64,000 bases of DNA from Lates calcarifer (Eukaryota; Chordata; Actinopteri; Centropomidae), in assembly GCF_001640805.2 (NCBI RefSeq), contig NC_066835.1, positions 4,453,563-4,517,562 of the forward strand, written 5' to 3'. Shown piece by piece: positions 1 through 11,762 of this stretch (position 1 is its first letter; each line of letters opens with the position of its first letter). The position numbers and the translations under genes are program-made. The notes beneath the pieces were generated by a model. That model was not told where the DNA came from. It ran no database searches and worked only from the letters and a program-made list of their open reading frames with translations.

Positions 1-2274
1 GCTTTGGCACAGTTGTTGTCAAGGAATTGCTGAATGAGTTCACTGGCATCTCTGTGAAATGGATCATTGCCATCATGGTGTTATCCACTGTCTGATCTGG
101 AATCCATTTTAGACAAGGATAAAAAAATAGATTTTTTTCTTTGGGTTTATGGACTATGAATCTGAGAGCACCATGCACACATGCACCAACATACAAATTT
201 ACACATGGATCTCTCTTTCCTCTGCCAGCTCCAGGGTGGCCTCATACCTCCATACATTTGGTATGTCTTTGTAATGGGTAATTTTGCATGCCAAGACTTG
301 ACCAACACAGGCCAAGCAATCAGCCCCTGTCAACAGTCACATTTTGAACTGGCGCCGCAGTAGTGTCAGTGATGATAAACAGGATAAATGCTTAAATCTA
401 TAACAGTAACTTTTTTCATTTTGCACATTTGCATTTATTTAAAGGACAAACCATACAAGCTGTTTTTGGAAGTTGGGAGTATACTAAAATGTCTCGTGAA
501 GGCAGTTTCTCTGCCTGCTGTCGTCTGGTCTAAGAACAGTGATGGTATAATGGAGATCAAAGGATAGACTCCTCACACTACTGATGTCATCTGATGTGAA
601 TTCCTACAACGTACGCGAGTCGGGATGTGTCTGTTCAGAGCTAGTTTGTAAGACATGCTGCCTGACCATGTTGTGTTTACTGCTGTTCCTAATGGTGACA
701 CTTTGAGGCAGAGTAAAAAGCTGGCCGTCAAAGAAAAATGTGGATAATGGCACACATTTTCAGAAAGTCTCTGCAGAAAAGCATTCATAGTGCATTGGAA
801 ACCACCCAACAAGGAGATATGATGGAGTATACTGGCCAGTTAAGGCCAGGTCAGGGTTTCTGTGCCCACATGGCTGTGAGGGTCGGTCAGTGTGGGCCCA
901 CATGATTAAAATTCCATTCCAAGTCCATATGCAGCCCAAAATTTACTCATACCCCCAACTGTATTATGTATAGAGGCACATGCATGTCCTTCATGTCTGC
1001 ATGTGCTCTTCCTGTTAGGCACACAGTACAGGTTTTAAAAATGAACCTGATTCAGACCCTGATCTTTCACATGCTTGGTATAGTAGAGACAGGTTTCATG
1101 CCATACAACTTAAATAAAACATGTAGGTTACATCAGAATGTATCTTGCATTGCAGTACAAGTTGAGAAGAAAACAGTCCTGATTTAGGCTTTAAAATGTT
1201 AAGAATTCCTTAAAGGAGGTCGCACAGCAGTTTATAGACTGACAGTCTGATGCAGCATGACTCTCAGTTTCTATCTACACCATCAAAATGGCAGATGTTG
1301 ACCTGAGATGGAGAAGTCATCACAAGACAATTTCCCTAATCTCATTACATCATTACAGACAGGAAAGAGAAGTAAAAAGGAAAGAGGGTGAAGGAGAGAG
1401 AAGACGGGTCATTAGAAGGAGAGATGAGAGGAATCTCATCCCTCTTTTTTCAAAGGTCACTGGACTCTGTCTCAGTCACAGCGGCAGGTTTGAAACCTGA
1501 AAAGGTGACAGTAATAGTTGTACTACACTACAGGCCTGTGTATTGTAGACTGACTGAGCTGTGTGACTTTTTGCAAAATCGATCGACAAAACTGAAACAC
1601 ACACACAAACAGGGTTCACACTGTGTGTTTAATTATCAGTGCTGGTAATTAGCTGCTTGGACACATTCCTGTCCCCTAGAGACTCACTCACCATCTCTCT
1701 CTCACACACACCCTCTTTGTCACCCTTGACAGCCAGTAAGAAGAGGAATAAAGATAAAAGAAGTAGGAGAGAAAGGTGGAGAAGAAAACAAAGAAGATTA
1801 TTATGGGCCAAATATAAAAGGTGTATAGTGAAAAGTGAATAGTGAAAACTGTATGTTATCCCCTTCTGATCCAAGGGTCAACAGGTCCTCCAGCCAAACA
1901 GCACAACAGGGTTTTCATTGCCTTCCAGTATGACTCATGTGGCTGTTTACTGATCTGCTACCTCATCCATTAAGGTTAGGTAACTAAAACTACTTCAAAC
2001 CCATTTACACTTACACTGAAATTTGCTGGAAAATGGTGGATTGCTGGCTCAAGTGAGGGATATTGAGTTTCTCAGGGTCTTGTTCATGAGTGATGGAGAA
2101 AAATAAAAAAAATGACAAGCAGATTGATGCAGCGTCAGCAGTAATGCAAGCACTGTATCAGTGTGGTAGACGCACCTGAAAACAAAGCTTTCAGTTCACC
2201 AGTTGATCTATGCTCCATCTATGGTCGTCAGCTGTGGGTGTGACTGAAAGAATGAGACTGAGAATAAAAGAGGC

Positions 2275-2440
2275 CGAAATGAGTTTCCACCATAAGGTGG
2301 CCGGGCTCACCCTTACAGGTATGGTACGGAGCTCAGCTCCTTCATGTTGAAAGGAGCCAGTTGAGATGGTTTGGGCATCTGATCAGGATGATTCCTGGGC
2401 AGCTTCCATTGGAGGTTTGGACGTCTGGCTGCTGCCATCA
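2275..2440 (+). repeat. Degenerate retroelement-like repeat fragment
   Basis: The segment around 'ggccgggctcaccctta' followed by 'gaaaggagccagttgagatgg' and 'gggcatctgatcaggatg' resembles a dispersed repeat that I recognise from many teleost introns and intergenic regions. It is truncated and mutated. The family assignment is from memory of such repeats, not from a search. Confidence 0.45.
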
Positions 2441-4466
2441 ACACCCAACTTCTGCATTAGTGGCAGAAAATTGATGAAGGAATAGATGAAATTAGCAATT
2501 GTTCTCTTGTTCTTGTTCTGTACCCTTAAGACAGAGAGAAAATCAGCTTCAGTAATTTCAATATACATGATCATACAGCACACTGAGTTGTGGCCTTTAT
2601 CTGATTTCTGATCAGTTCATTATCTCTGTGGGTCTGAGAACACTGATGAGGGAGCGGCATCAGTGAGAGCCCATCAATTCTCGCCTGTTGTTCATCCATG
2701 TGTTTGTGTTAGTTTATAAATAGTTGTTAGCTAGTTAGCGGTTAATGCACATTTCTCTTTTTCTGACATTTTTTGGCAGTTATGAAACAGCTCCAGGTGC
2801 ATTACCAGCTCCTCCTGGATTGGAGGACCAAGCCTGACTTGGATGTTGCGTGAGAAAATCAAGATGGATTGTCATCAAATTTCTGATGTGGCTAGTGAAA
2901 AAGTCTAAACCAAAGTGTATTAAATGGCGTCTGGATTTGTGGACACTGAATGTTAATAAAAGTTGGATGCTTTGTTCTACAGTCATTCACCTTGATCCTC
3001 TCCCAGTGAAGATCCACTGAAAGCGAATAAATCATGCAGCTTTGCCTACACCAGCTCTTGTTTGACGCTCAATGCCTGTAAGCAGTAGTTGCCTCATTAG
3101 CAAACATTAGGTAGGTAAGCAACCCATGGCTTTCAGCCATCAATTTTTGTTTGGATCTATGATCATGGAGCAAAGGGGTTTACAAAATAGGGTTCCCAGA
3201 AAATACAATAATAAGTAGCAGCATCACTCAACACCTATATGACAAAACTTCCTGACCCACCAACGCATCATTTTTGCTTTGTCACATTTTGGGCCAATCA
3301 CTGTAGAGCCTGCAGAGCACAGTGTCTTTAAAATGCTAAAATACATGATAAAATCCAGGACCCCCTGTAGTTACACCAGAATCTGATCAGTGGAGAAGCA
3401 ACATTTCTACATTTCATATGAGATCAGTAACATCAGGCAATTTGTGTTTGATGACAAAAGAATCATCAAATAAAGAGGGCTAAAAATGGCGAGGAGAAAC
3501 TAGAGGACAAGAGGAGCTGAAGTGTCAAGGGAGAATCAAAAAGGAGGATGAAGGAAAGAGGAGAAGGAGGGAATAGCAGGCGGAAGGAAGCGGGCAGAGG
3601 AGCCGTCCTCTGTGGAGCGTGGAAAGGTCAATTAGACAGTTTACAGGCCGCCATGGCATAGGATTACACACCACACACACGCATCCTCATATGCACACTA
3701 AGACATGAATGGATGTTTGAATTTCATTATCGGGCTGACAACTTGCCCATCAATTAGCATGAATAAGATTGTATCACCTCTCGCTGAGGGAATAGACTTG
3801 CAATCACAGCTTCGTGCTGGGAACCACACATACTGTATTTCTCGGGTCTGTCCTTATAATAACAGCACACTGACACAAATAAAAATAAAAAAACTGCATT
3901 GACAAGTCTTAAATCATACTTCTCCACTGTTGATACAAACAATCAGCCTGTGAAATGATAATTCCACTTATTTCCAGTGGTTGAGATTATATTTTTTTTA
4001 ACAAAATATTCTTAAATCAGGTGATATGATGCAGCAAAAAAAAAAACTGCATTAAAAAACTTGCAGTGTCAATAGAATAAGTGGGTAAAAGAGGACTTGA
4101 GAAAAGTACAACACTCAACAGTGCCAAAGTGAGGAGATTAACGGTAGGATAGTGACACAGGACAGGAGAGATGAAAGGGAGAGGAGAGGGATGAGAGGAT
4201 GAGGACAGGCTCGATGGGTTGTCTCCCGTGGCAACCCTGTGTTGCCGATGGACACACACACACCCATGAATATTCATAGAAGTAAAAGGGAGAGAGGCTC
4301 ATGCTATATTCATGCCATTTTCAATAAAGCATATTTCAATTAGAGGCCAAGAGATTCATTTTATATCAATTAATGCGGTTTCAATAATACATATCTAAAT
4401 TAGATGGAGGAGAGGGGAGGAAGAGGCAGAAAGACAAATTGGAGAAAAGAGATTTTGCTGTAATGC

Positions 4467-4937
4467 TTAAAGGAATAGTTGGACATTTTGTGAAATATGC
4501 TACTTTGTTTTCACGTTAGTTAGATGAGAAGATTAATGCCATGCTCATCTTGATACGATAAATATTAAGCTACCTGTATAGCCAGCTGGTGGTTAGCTTA
4601 GAGCAGCACAAAGACTAGAAAACAGGGGGAAAGAGCTAGCCTTGCTCTGTCAAAAGATAACAAAAGAGTCTATCACAATTTTCACTAAAACACAATCTGT
4701 ATTTCTTACAAAAAATTTGCATAGATTAAGAAAGCAACATCAAAACTGTGTTAATTAGTGATCTTAAGTGATAGTTTCAGTTGAGTTTTGCTAGCTTTAG
4801 ATGGAGGAGTGCTAAGCTAAGCTAATGCAATCTAGCTTTATATTTCTCCAACACATATGAGTGAGGTATCAATCTTCTCGTCTGACTCTCAGCAAGAAAA
4901 CAAGCAACTGTATCTGCTGAAATATCTGTTCCTTTAA
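4467..4937. mobile_element. Full-length TTAA-flanked MITE, family A
   Basis: The element begins TTAAAGGAATAGTTGGACAT and ends CTGTTCCTTTAA, so terminal inverted repeats sit inside TTAA at both ends. The interior carries family hallmarks: 'gttagatgagaag' near the left end, a 'ggttagctta' block, 'gctaagctaagct' in the right half, then 'atcaatcttctcgtctgactctcagcaagaaa'. It is about 471 bp and has no coding capacity. TTAA flanks suggest piggyBac-type mobilisation, which is inference. Related copies lie near 25.4, 28.1, 48.3 and 59.6 kb. Confidence 0.8.
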
Positions 4938-6899
4938 AATGATCCTGCTCAGTGTATCCTCTGTGATTTCAATATACCTGCCTCCCATATTGCTGCAGAA
5001 TTCTATACATTCATGCTGAAACTGATTGTTTTATGTAGTTATCTGAGTCTCTTAGGGACTGAATGATGCTTACCTTGGACTGAAGGACACGCAGCCGCAC
5101 ACCACAGAACACAGTAAGTGTGTGTTGCAGTGGTCCTGCAGGGTGATGGACGTTTACCTTGTGCTAAAGGTTATGTCACTCCCAGCAGAGAGGCCTCAGC
5201 TGACCTTGACTAATCATGCTGTAACACATTTTTCCTCCTTTCTGCTATGATTTAATCTGTCCTTTTCTAGTATTTCTTCACTCCTGCACTCTCATATGGG
5301 CCATACAGGGAGGGAAACACACACATTAACACATTCACCTGAGTTTCTGACTGCAAAGAAAGATACTATCACAAAATAAGAAAAGAAATGTTGTTTGTGA
5401 GAACAGATGGCAGACTGACAGCACATAAATGGAGACAAAATACCAAAAACACACTCCCCTCCTCACTAGCTCTCTCACACACCCAGAGACATACAATTCA
5501 TTCTCATGCAACTCATGACCATCTGAGAATAACTGTCATGTACACATGACACAGAATTCTCTTACACACATCAGAGCTGAAATTTGAGCACAAGTTAATC
5601 ACCAGGGCTTGGATACTTGTTAATCTGAGATATGCTGTATGTAGCTCGCATACATTTAGTTTAAATCAAAACTGCTTGATTGTCATGATAGATAACTTAT
5701 ATAAACTCAGATAAAATAATAATGGATGGCACAATCAATAAACTCTGCTAATAACAACAACAGAGTGTAAAACTATGTCAGCATAAAGAAATCAATACAT
5801 GCACTACAGCTGAAACCATTATGTAACCATGTAGGATAGTATCAGAGACTCAGCCTTCACATGAAAGGCTGAGTAATTTTCTGCAGTAACAGTTTCTCCC
5901 TAAAATGACATTTGACAATTTTTGCAGAATGACTGATTTTTTTTGTCTCCAACGACACCCTGAGCGTTGCTCTCAGTTAATAGATGATATATGAAAATGT
6001 TAGCTATAAGAGGCATGTCTGACACTTGTACTCTGTGCATGATAGTATAATGTCAGTTTGTGTCAGTTTGACTTACAGGGGAGTTTTGAGGTTATGGTCA
6101 CAAACTGAAATTATTCTAGAGCCTTTCTCCCTTTTTAAGATACACAAAAATGATATGTCGCCACTAAAAATGTACTCCTTCTGCCTCACTGAAAAATCCA
6201 TAAAGTGTGAGTATGTGAATATTGTTCATACCAATAAGTTTAACTGCTCAATGCAAGATGTCTCCTACTACTACTACTACTGAAAAGTCCACTCATAGTG
6301 CACAGTATTTGTTTCCCCAGCCCACTTGTACGTTGCATACTGGACCATGTATAACTGGTTTCCATTGTAGTTGTGATATCACAAAGTCCTGCTCATGCAT
6401 CCCCCAAAAACTCATATTTTGCCAGCAGCTGTGTTTGAAAACTAGTATTTGAAAAAGCTCCATACAGGATTCTGTGTTGTGAAGTTTAACCCTCCAAGAG
6501 AAGTAACAATAAGTAAAACACATTTTTGAATGAAAGGGGACTTTAAGATAAACTTGAGTACCCATCTGGAGGTGTTTCCCTGTGTCATATCCAGTCTTAA
6601 GACCTACATTATCTCAGTTTTGTGGTAATATAATTTATATCCCTAAATTAATTCACATTAACAGCAGGTCATTTTTGACCCACAGAAATGTATGCATAAA
6701 GCAATTATAGAGCTCTTGTTTTCAGTGATAGTGTTATTGTATTGGTTAAACAGATGTTTGTTTTGACCGCTGCCCATTTCCTGGCATTTTTTATCATGTA
6801 AATGACCACCACATCAAAGCACATGAGCCAAAGACTGAACTCATGTCTCCAGAGAACTGTGAGTCTTCTACATTAGATTAGAGGGAGGTAAGTCGAACC

Positions 6900-7387
6900 G
6901 TGAGAAGTTCCTCCCATACTGAACAATTATCACGTGTATTTTGCTGTTGTTGTTTGACTTTCCTTTTTAGCTTTTCACAGCGCAACCCTCCCTCGCTCTC
7001 GTCTCTCTCTCTCTCTCTCTTTCTCTCTATCGCGCACCACAGAGAGGACGCGAGGGCACAGGCGCGCGCGCGCGGTCAGAGCTCTGCTCCTTTTTGTATA
7101 ATTGACAAGCCGTTCTGTCGAATCAGATGAAAAGGACCCACCTTTAAACAGCGCCCGAGCTAATCGGCGCGCGGGGGAGGCTGGCCTTCATGCAAATGTG
7201 TTGGCAAGGGAGACGCAGCGGTTCATTCATCTTCTTCCAGAGAGAGGTGAGTTAAAACGAAGGTTATTTTACATGAGGGAGGAACTGTTTTGGAGCAAAA
7301 CATTACCGTGCGAATAGCGGGAAAGCAAAGAAGAGGTTTTTCTTTTATCGCCAAAAAGGAGCGCATTTTTCTCCCAAACATTACAAG
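6900..7387 (+). promoter_or_regulatory. hpcal4: CpG-rich promoter and noncoding first exon, likely hpcal4
   Basis: This is a clearly CpG-rich stretch in AT-rich surroundings (for example the alternating CG run at 7061-7074 and 'cggcgcgcggggg' near 7165). It contains a CT-repeat tract at about 7000-7028 and a perfect octamer ATGCAAAT at 7190-7197. It ends at a consensus donor, AAG|GTAAGT, at 7387/7388. A second good donor, GAG|GTGAGT, lies at 7246/7247. No other gene start is visible between here and the hpcal4 coding exons, and the first hpcal4 coding exon begins with only about 14 bases of 5' UTR after its acceptor, so an upstream noncoding exon is required. Assignment to hpcal4 is inference; the transcription start is not determined. 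Confidence 0.6.
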
Positions 7388-7659
7388 GTAAGTGGAGGAC
7401 ATTTTTAATATATATATTTAAACGATCTCTTTCCACCGTCACGTTAATGTGTGCAAGTGTTGGTAAAAATGTGTCACATATGCCTTTACTTGCTAACTAG
7501 CAAAAGCAATAAGTGATGAGAGAGGGAGTCGTAGACATTATTTTACTGAGCTAATATCCAAGGTGTTGTACCAGGAAGAGGGGGTGTGTGTGGGGGGGGG
7601 GGACTGAACCCTCAACCCTGTCAGTGTAAGTGCGTTACACTTATTTAGCTCTACAGATG

Positions 7660-7835
7660 AGTCAAGTCAAGGTTTTAATTATACTGAACAGTCTTATTGA
7701 GCAGTCAGTGGCTCCAGTGTCTTGCTCAAGGACACTCGGAGCTCTAGAGGCTATTGAACCTGGGACCACTGATCCCTGTTGAAAAGAGGCACTTTGGTGA
7801 CCACATCTGCCGTGGTGGCAGGAAACATTACCTGG
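7660..7835 (-). mobile_element. tRNA-derived SINE-like fragment, SINE-2
   Basis: Read on the minus strand, this carries a tRNA-like internal promoter box close to GGTTCAATAGCC, followed by sequence matching the body of the copies at 16115-16295 and 21819-22112 ('tccttgagcaagacactgg' type). It is a degraded partial copy. Confidence 0.5.
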
Positions 7836-8451
7836 TGCAGGTATGTGTTAAATATGGCGAGTCATTTTTATCTGTGTGTATGTTGGATGGATGAAAAAAC
7901 TGAGTCTGTATACATGTGAAAATGCTGCTGAGGAAGTCAGAATTAGAATGTCCTTCATGCTCTGGGAGCAATTAATGGTTGAACAACCTGTGTGTCACAC
8001 CACTGAAACTGGACTCTGGTTGTGTCTTGCACATGCAGGGCATAAATAAGCATGATATAAGCATGCAATTTTAACTATATATGGGTTTACTTGTGCGGTC
8101 TGTAGCTGCAAGTCTCACTGTTCTGCCTTCAAAGTCATTTTTGCTGCTCTGTTCAGCTGTTGGCTGAACAAGTGGTTCAGTTTTATCAGTATGATCCAGT
8201 CCTCTGTGGATGACACCAGGACCCGCACAATCAATAGGAGCAGCTTCCAATGTGTGCTGCTTGTTCACAGTGCTGGTGGCCTTCGTGCGGCTGTGCATCA
8301 AAGGGTCATACTGCATCATAGTAACAGGCCGTGTGTGTGTGTGTCTGCATGTCTGTGATGTAGTGTTCATCAGTTGTGTTCATATATACAGAACAAAGTC
8401 AGCGAAACAGTGTTCCATGAAAATGGAAAGACACAAACGAATGCAAACACA

Positions 8452-8473
8452 TGCACACACACACACACACACC
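8452..8473. repeat. (CA)n microsatellite
   Basis: Uninterrupted CA dinucleotides in hpcal4 intron 1. Confidence 0.9.
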
Positions 8474-10025
8474 CCTGTGATGGGCACATCCATGACAGAC
8501 AGCTGGTGGCAGTGACAGCTCAGTTTGGCTCTGTAGCCCTTTGGCTGCCGGCCTATAACTGAACAAGAGCGGGTCTTTAGTGCATGATGGGTATCAGAGC
8601 TGAAGGGTACACATTTTATACTCATAATCTTAATCCCTATTGTTTTTTAAAGTAAGTGTATGTTGACTTAAAGCAAGAAGAATCTAACAATACAAATACA
8701 ATAAGGTGTCGTAGCAGTGTTATTTATTGTAGTTTTGGCTTTTGATTATACCAAACAATACAGCTGATCTATTGCTTTATTTCCACTGCAGGCCACTTAT
8801 ACTCCCCACAGACTGTGTATAGAATCAGCCCGTCTCAAGTGGTGCTGAGCAAGAGGGAGCTATTACAGAGTCACAATTAGGATCTCTTTCTACACCATCC
8901 CTCTCCTCCAAAATATTCCCTAATTATATTATGATTCTGCTAATATTATCTAATGCAATATACCTGTAAACGCCCAACCAATCCCTGTTTTTGATTTTCT
9001 TGTAGCCCATGATATTAAAAGACCTGTCAGTCCCTTCGGGAGTGATATCCTGTTCCAATCCTGTGGTTTTGAATTTTGTGGTGGAGCTATCGTTGATTTA
9101 TATTTGGCTCACGGACTGTGTTGAGAGCGTAGACTGCAAAATCATGTTTGATTGTTGGTGCTCTTAAGTACACTCTGTTGAGAGATAATCCAAATAAAAA
9201 GGACAGAACTTTCACTAATGTTTTAGTGTTTAACTGTTCACCTATACCTTACGGCTTAATAATAACATAGGCTCCCATTACTCTTCTCTCCTACGTGGGA
9301 TTTTAAAACAGTACATTCTAACTGTATATTCTCAGTATACCTGCTACTCAGTGATGTATAGTTTAGTTTTAGAGCTTCTGCAGCAAATCCACCCCAGACA
9401 CACAGCGTCTGTGCTCTCATCACCAGAGATCAGCCACAGGTTATTTCCTACAGATGCTCTAAGTTGATCACTTGGTCTCTGCAGTGATGTTAGACGTAGA
9501 CACAGCTCCCTGGTGTTTGCAATAGGAGATAGAAAGAAGCTTACACATAACAGCTGACTGACAGATCACTGGATTGAAAACACATGGTTATAGCTGCTTC
9601 CTCTACTCTGGAAAGACCTATTGATCCACATTCTGTGGAGTGCAATAATTTCAGCTCGGAGCTGCATGTTACACTACAATTTCCTGTCTGTGCTTGTGTG
9701 TGTGTGTTGTTTGTTTTTCCGGTCTCTTCTTTTTTTCTGACTGCAGGAGATGAATGATGCTGTGACACTCATAACCACCCCCCACTTTGTGTATCTCTTT
9801 TTTTGTTTGCCTCTCTGTCACTTGCATTTTGTTGTAAGCCTGTGGCCAGGTGTACTATGCATCTGTCTCACGCATCACTGGCTCACTGTGTGCGTGTGCT
9901 TGCGTGTCTCTATATGTGTGTGTGTGTGTATTTGTGTTGCTGCATGTGTGTCTCTTGACTGATTGATTCATCCATTCCTGTCACATGCTTTATTACCCAG
10001 GGAGATTGATGTTGGAATATAAAAA

Positions 10026-10058
<33 letters not shown>

Positions 10059-10063
10059 GTGTG
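10026..10063. repeat. (TG)n microsatellite
   Basis: TG dinucleotides with one GC interruption near 10053, in hpcal4 intron 1. A shorter TG-rich stretch lies at about 9915-9930. Confidence 0.9.
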
Positions 10064-10295
10064 ACATACACCGGCTGATGCTTATAGACCAGCTGATAGT
10101 GGCTGAGCAACAACAAAGGAATGTTGAGTGAAGGAGTTTGGCATAATTGGTGGATAACTAATGAACACCCACAGTTATCAATGGACTTCTTTGACCAAGT
10201 GTTTTCCAGTGGCTTGACATATACAATATAGTGCAATAGAAAGGTAACACACACCAGCCAGAGATGTGGAGAAAAGGCTTTTAAAATAGAACATC

Positions 10296-10600
10296 ACTGA
10301 GTGGTTCAGTGGTTAGCACTGTCGCCTTATAGCCAGAAGGTCATGTGTGAATTTCCTTTAAGTGCCTCCCACAGTTAGAAATGCAGGTTTAGGTGAGCCC
10401 AGATACTAAAATGATCCATAGGTGTGAATGTGAGTGTGAATGCGTCTGTCTTTCTATACTGTACGTGTCACTGTGGTGAGGTGACAGTCTGACAACCTGT
10501 CAAGGTATATCCCCCGCTTCTGGCCCACGGCATGTTGGGACAGGCTTTTGCCTCTCATGACTCTGAACAGGATAAATGGGCAAATAATTTTTATCATGCC
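10296..10600 (+). mobile_element. tRNA-derived SINE, SINE-1, degraded copy
   Basis: The head 'tggttcagtggttagcactgtcgcc' region contains a box-A-like TGGTTCAGTGG. The body has 'ggtgtgaatgtgagtgtgaatg' and 'gacaacctgtcaaggtat', matching the minus-strand copy at 41513-41877. Box B is degraded. The right end is approximate. Confidence 0.7.
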
Positions 10601-10996
10601 TTTTTTAGTGGGTTTTTTGGTTGCCTTAACTGTGGTAAAATAAAACAAAACAAAAAAGACCCTGACTACGATGACAAACAGTTGTCAGATCCCGTGTACT
10701 GTACATGCAGACTAGCCTCTGTTACCTACTGTTACAGGGTTTTCTGTGAGTGCAGGCTGCACTGCAGGCCAGATGGCTGGACATTGAAACATTTTCAGCC
10801 TGCTAATTTCTTACTATTGCAAGTCGTGTCACTGTCACAATAACGTTTAAACTATAATCTCAAACTGGGTGAAGGATTTTTGTCATGGGACGTCTGGTTT
10901 TTCAGTAATCAGAGAAACAAGCTGAGCAAAAAGCTGTTCTCGCAGCCCCCCTCAACAACCAACAGCGTCACAGTGATTTGTGACGTAACACTGCGT

Positions 10997-11267
10997 AATT
11001 CAGTGTTATTTTAACAGATTTTAATTACTTGGTCCATTTGTTTTGAAGAAGAGAGCATTGTGGATAAATCGACTCCCAGTAAAAACCCTCTGAACGATGA
11101 ACTCTGAGGGAATCCCACAATAAAAACAAGCTGAGCTAACTACCAGCTGTCAGACTGATGTCCTGTGTCTGTTGAAGAGCATCAGAAAAACACAGATTTT
11201 AACGTGACACTACTTTATTCAGTGGTTTTTCCGGTTTAAATTATCGGGTCCATTTGTTTTGGAGCAG
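10997..11267. repeat. Diverged local duplication, about 220-bp offset
   Basis: Two related segments, 10997-11050 and 11217-11267, share 'attcagtg', a degenerate TTAAATTA block and 'ggtccatttgttttg'. They look like a local duplication or two ends of one old repeat. Confidence 0.4.
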
Positions 11268-11501
11268 TTAAAACCTAAAAAAAAAATAAAATAAAATAAA
11301 CAGGCTACCTGTAAAGACACAATGACTTGTATTAGCGCATTGCATTAACGCAAAAAGGCTAAATTCATGATGTGTGTGATGTCGTGTGTGACTTTAAGAA
11401 GGGGGACTGCTGTCGGCAACCTTAAAAACAGTGAGGTGATTACTTTTTGTACCTTTCAAACGATTATCTTTAACAATGAAAATGATCATTGTCACAAATG
11501 G

Positions 11502-11545
11502 CCTCCAAACTAAACCACAAAATATGCTGTTGTTTAGTTTGGAGG
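11502..11545. repeat. Perfect 14-bp inverted repeat
   Basis: CCTCCAAACTAAAC at 11502-11515 is exactly complementary to GTTTAGTTTGGAGG at 11532-11545, with a 16-base loop. A smaller palindrome (CAATGA...TCATTG, 11474-11491) lies just upstream. Confidence 0.85.
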
Positions 11546-11715
11546 ACTTGTTGGCAAAGAGATGAGTTAGTAGGAGTAGCTATGCAAAGGTTAGGCTCTA
11601 CATCTGTATTTGAACATAGTTTTTGCAACATTTTTATTTAGCAAATAGGTTTTTGTGATGACACTGGTGAGAAAAGATAGAGTTACTTAAAGTTGCATTA
11701 AGTAATTGTTGAGTT

Positions 11716-11762
11716 ACAGAAAGCAGAAAGCACAGAAAGCAGAAAGCACAGAAAGCAGAAAG
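11716..11762. repeat. 16-bp tandem repeat, about 2.9 copies
   Basis: The unit ACAGAAAGCAGAAAGC is repeated perfectly almost three times, with an internal 7-bp GAAAGCA periodicity. Confidence 0.9.

Larger units (their letters stand above)
1..6880. other. Intergenic region upstream of hpcal4
   Basis: I see no supported gene here. Open frames are short (under about 100 codons), show no recognisable protein family and are not joined by convincing splice sites. The stretch holds AG-rich simple sequence (about 1370-1440, 1735-1800, 3480-3600, 4090-4210), a degenerate retroelement fragment near 2.3 kb and one complete MITE at 4467-4937. A 30-codon open frame touches the left edge but has no support as a gene. 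Confidence 0.7.

Noticed and set aside
3..95. A 30-codon open frame at the left edge ending in a hydrophobic stretch (KWIIAIMVLSTV) that might be the last exon of an upstream gene
   Set aside because: It is too short to be significant, has no recognised family and no clear acceptor can be seen because the window starts here.
6881..6893. A perfect donor-like GAG|GTAAGT just upstream of the CpG-rich region
   Set aside because: It lies before the CpG-rich stretch with no promoter features upstream, so it is more likely chance than a first-exon donor.
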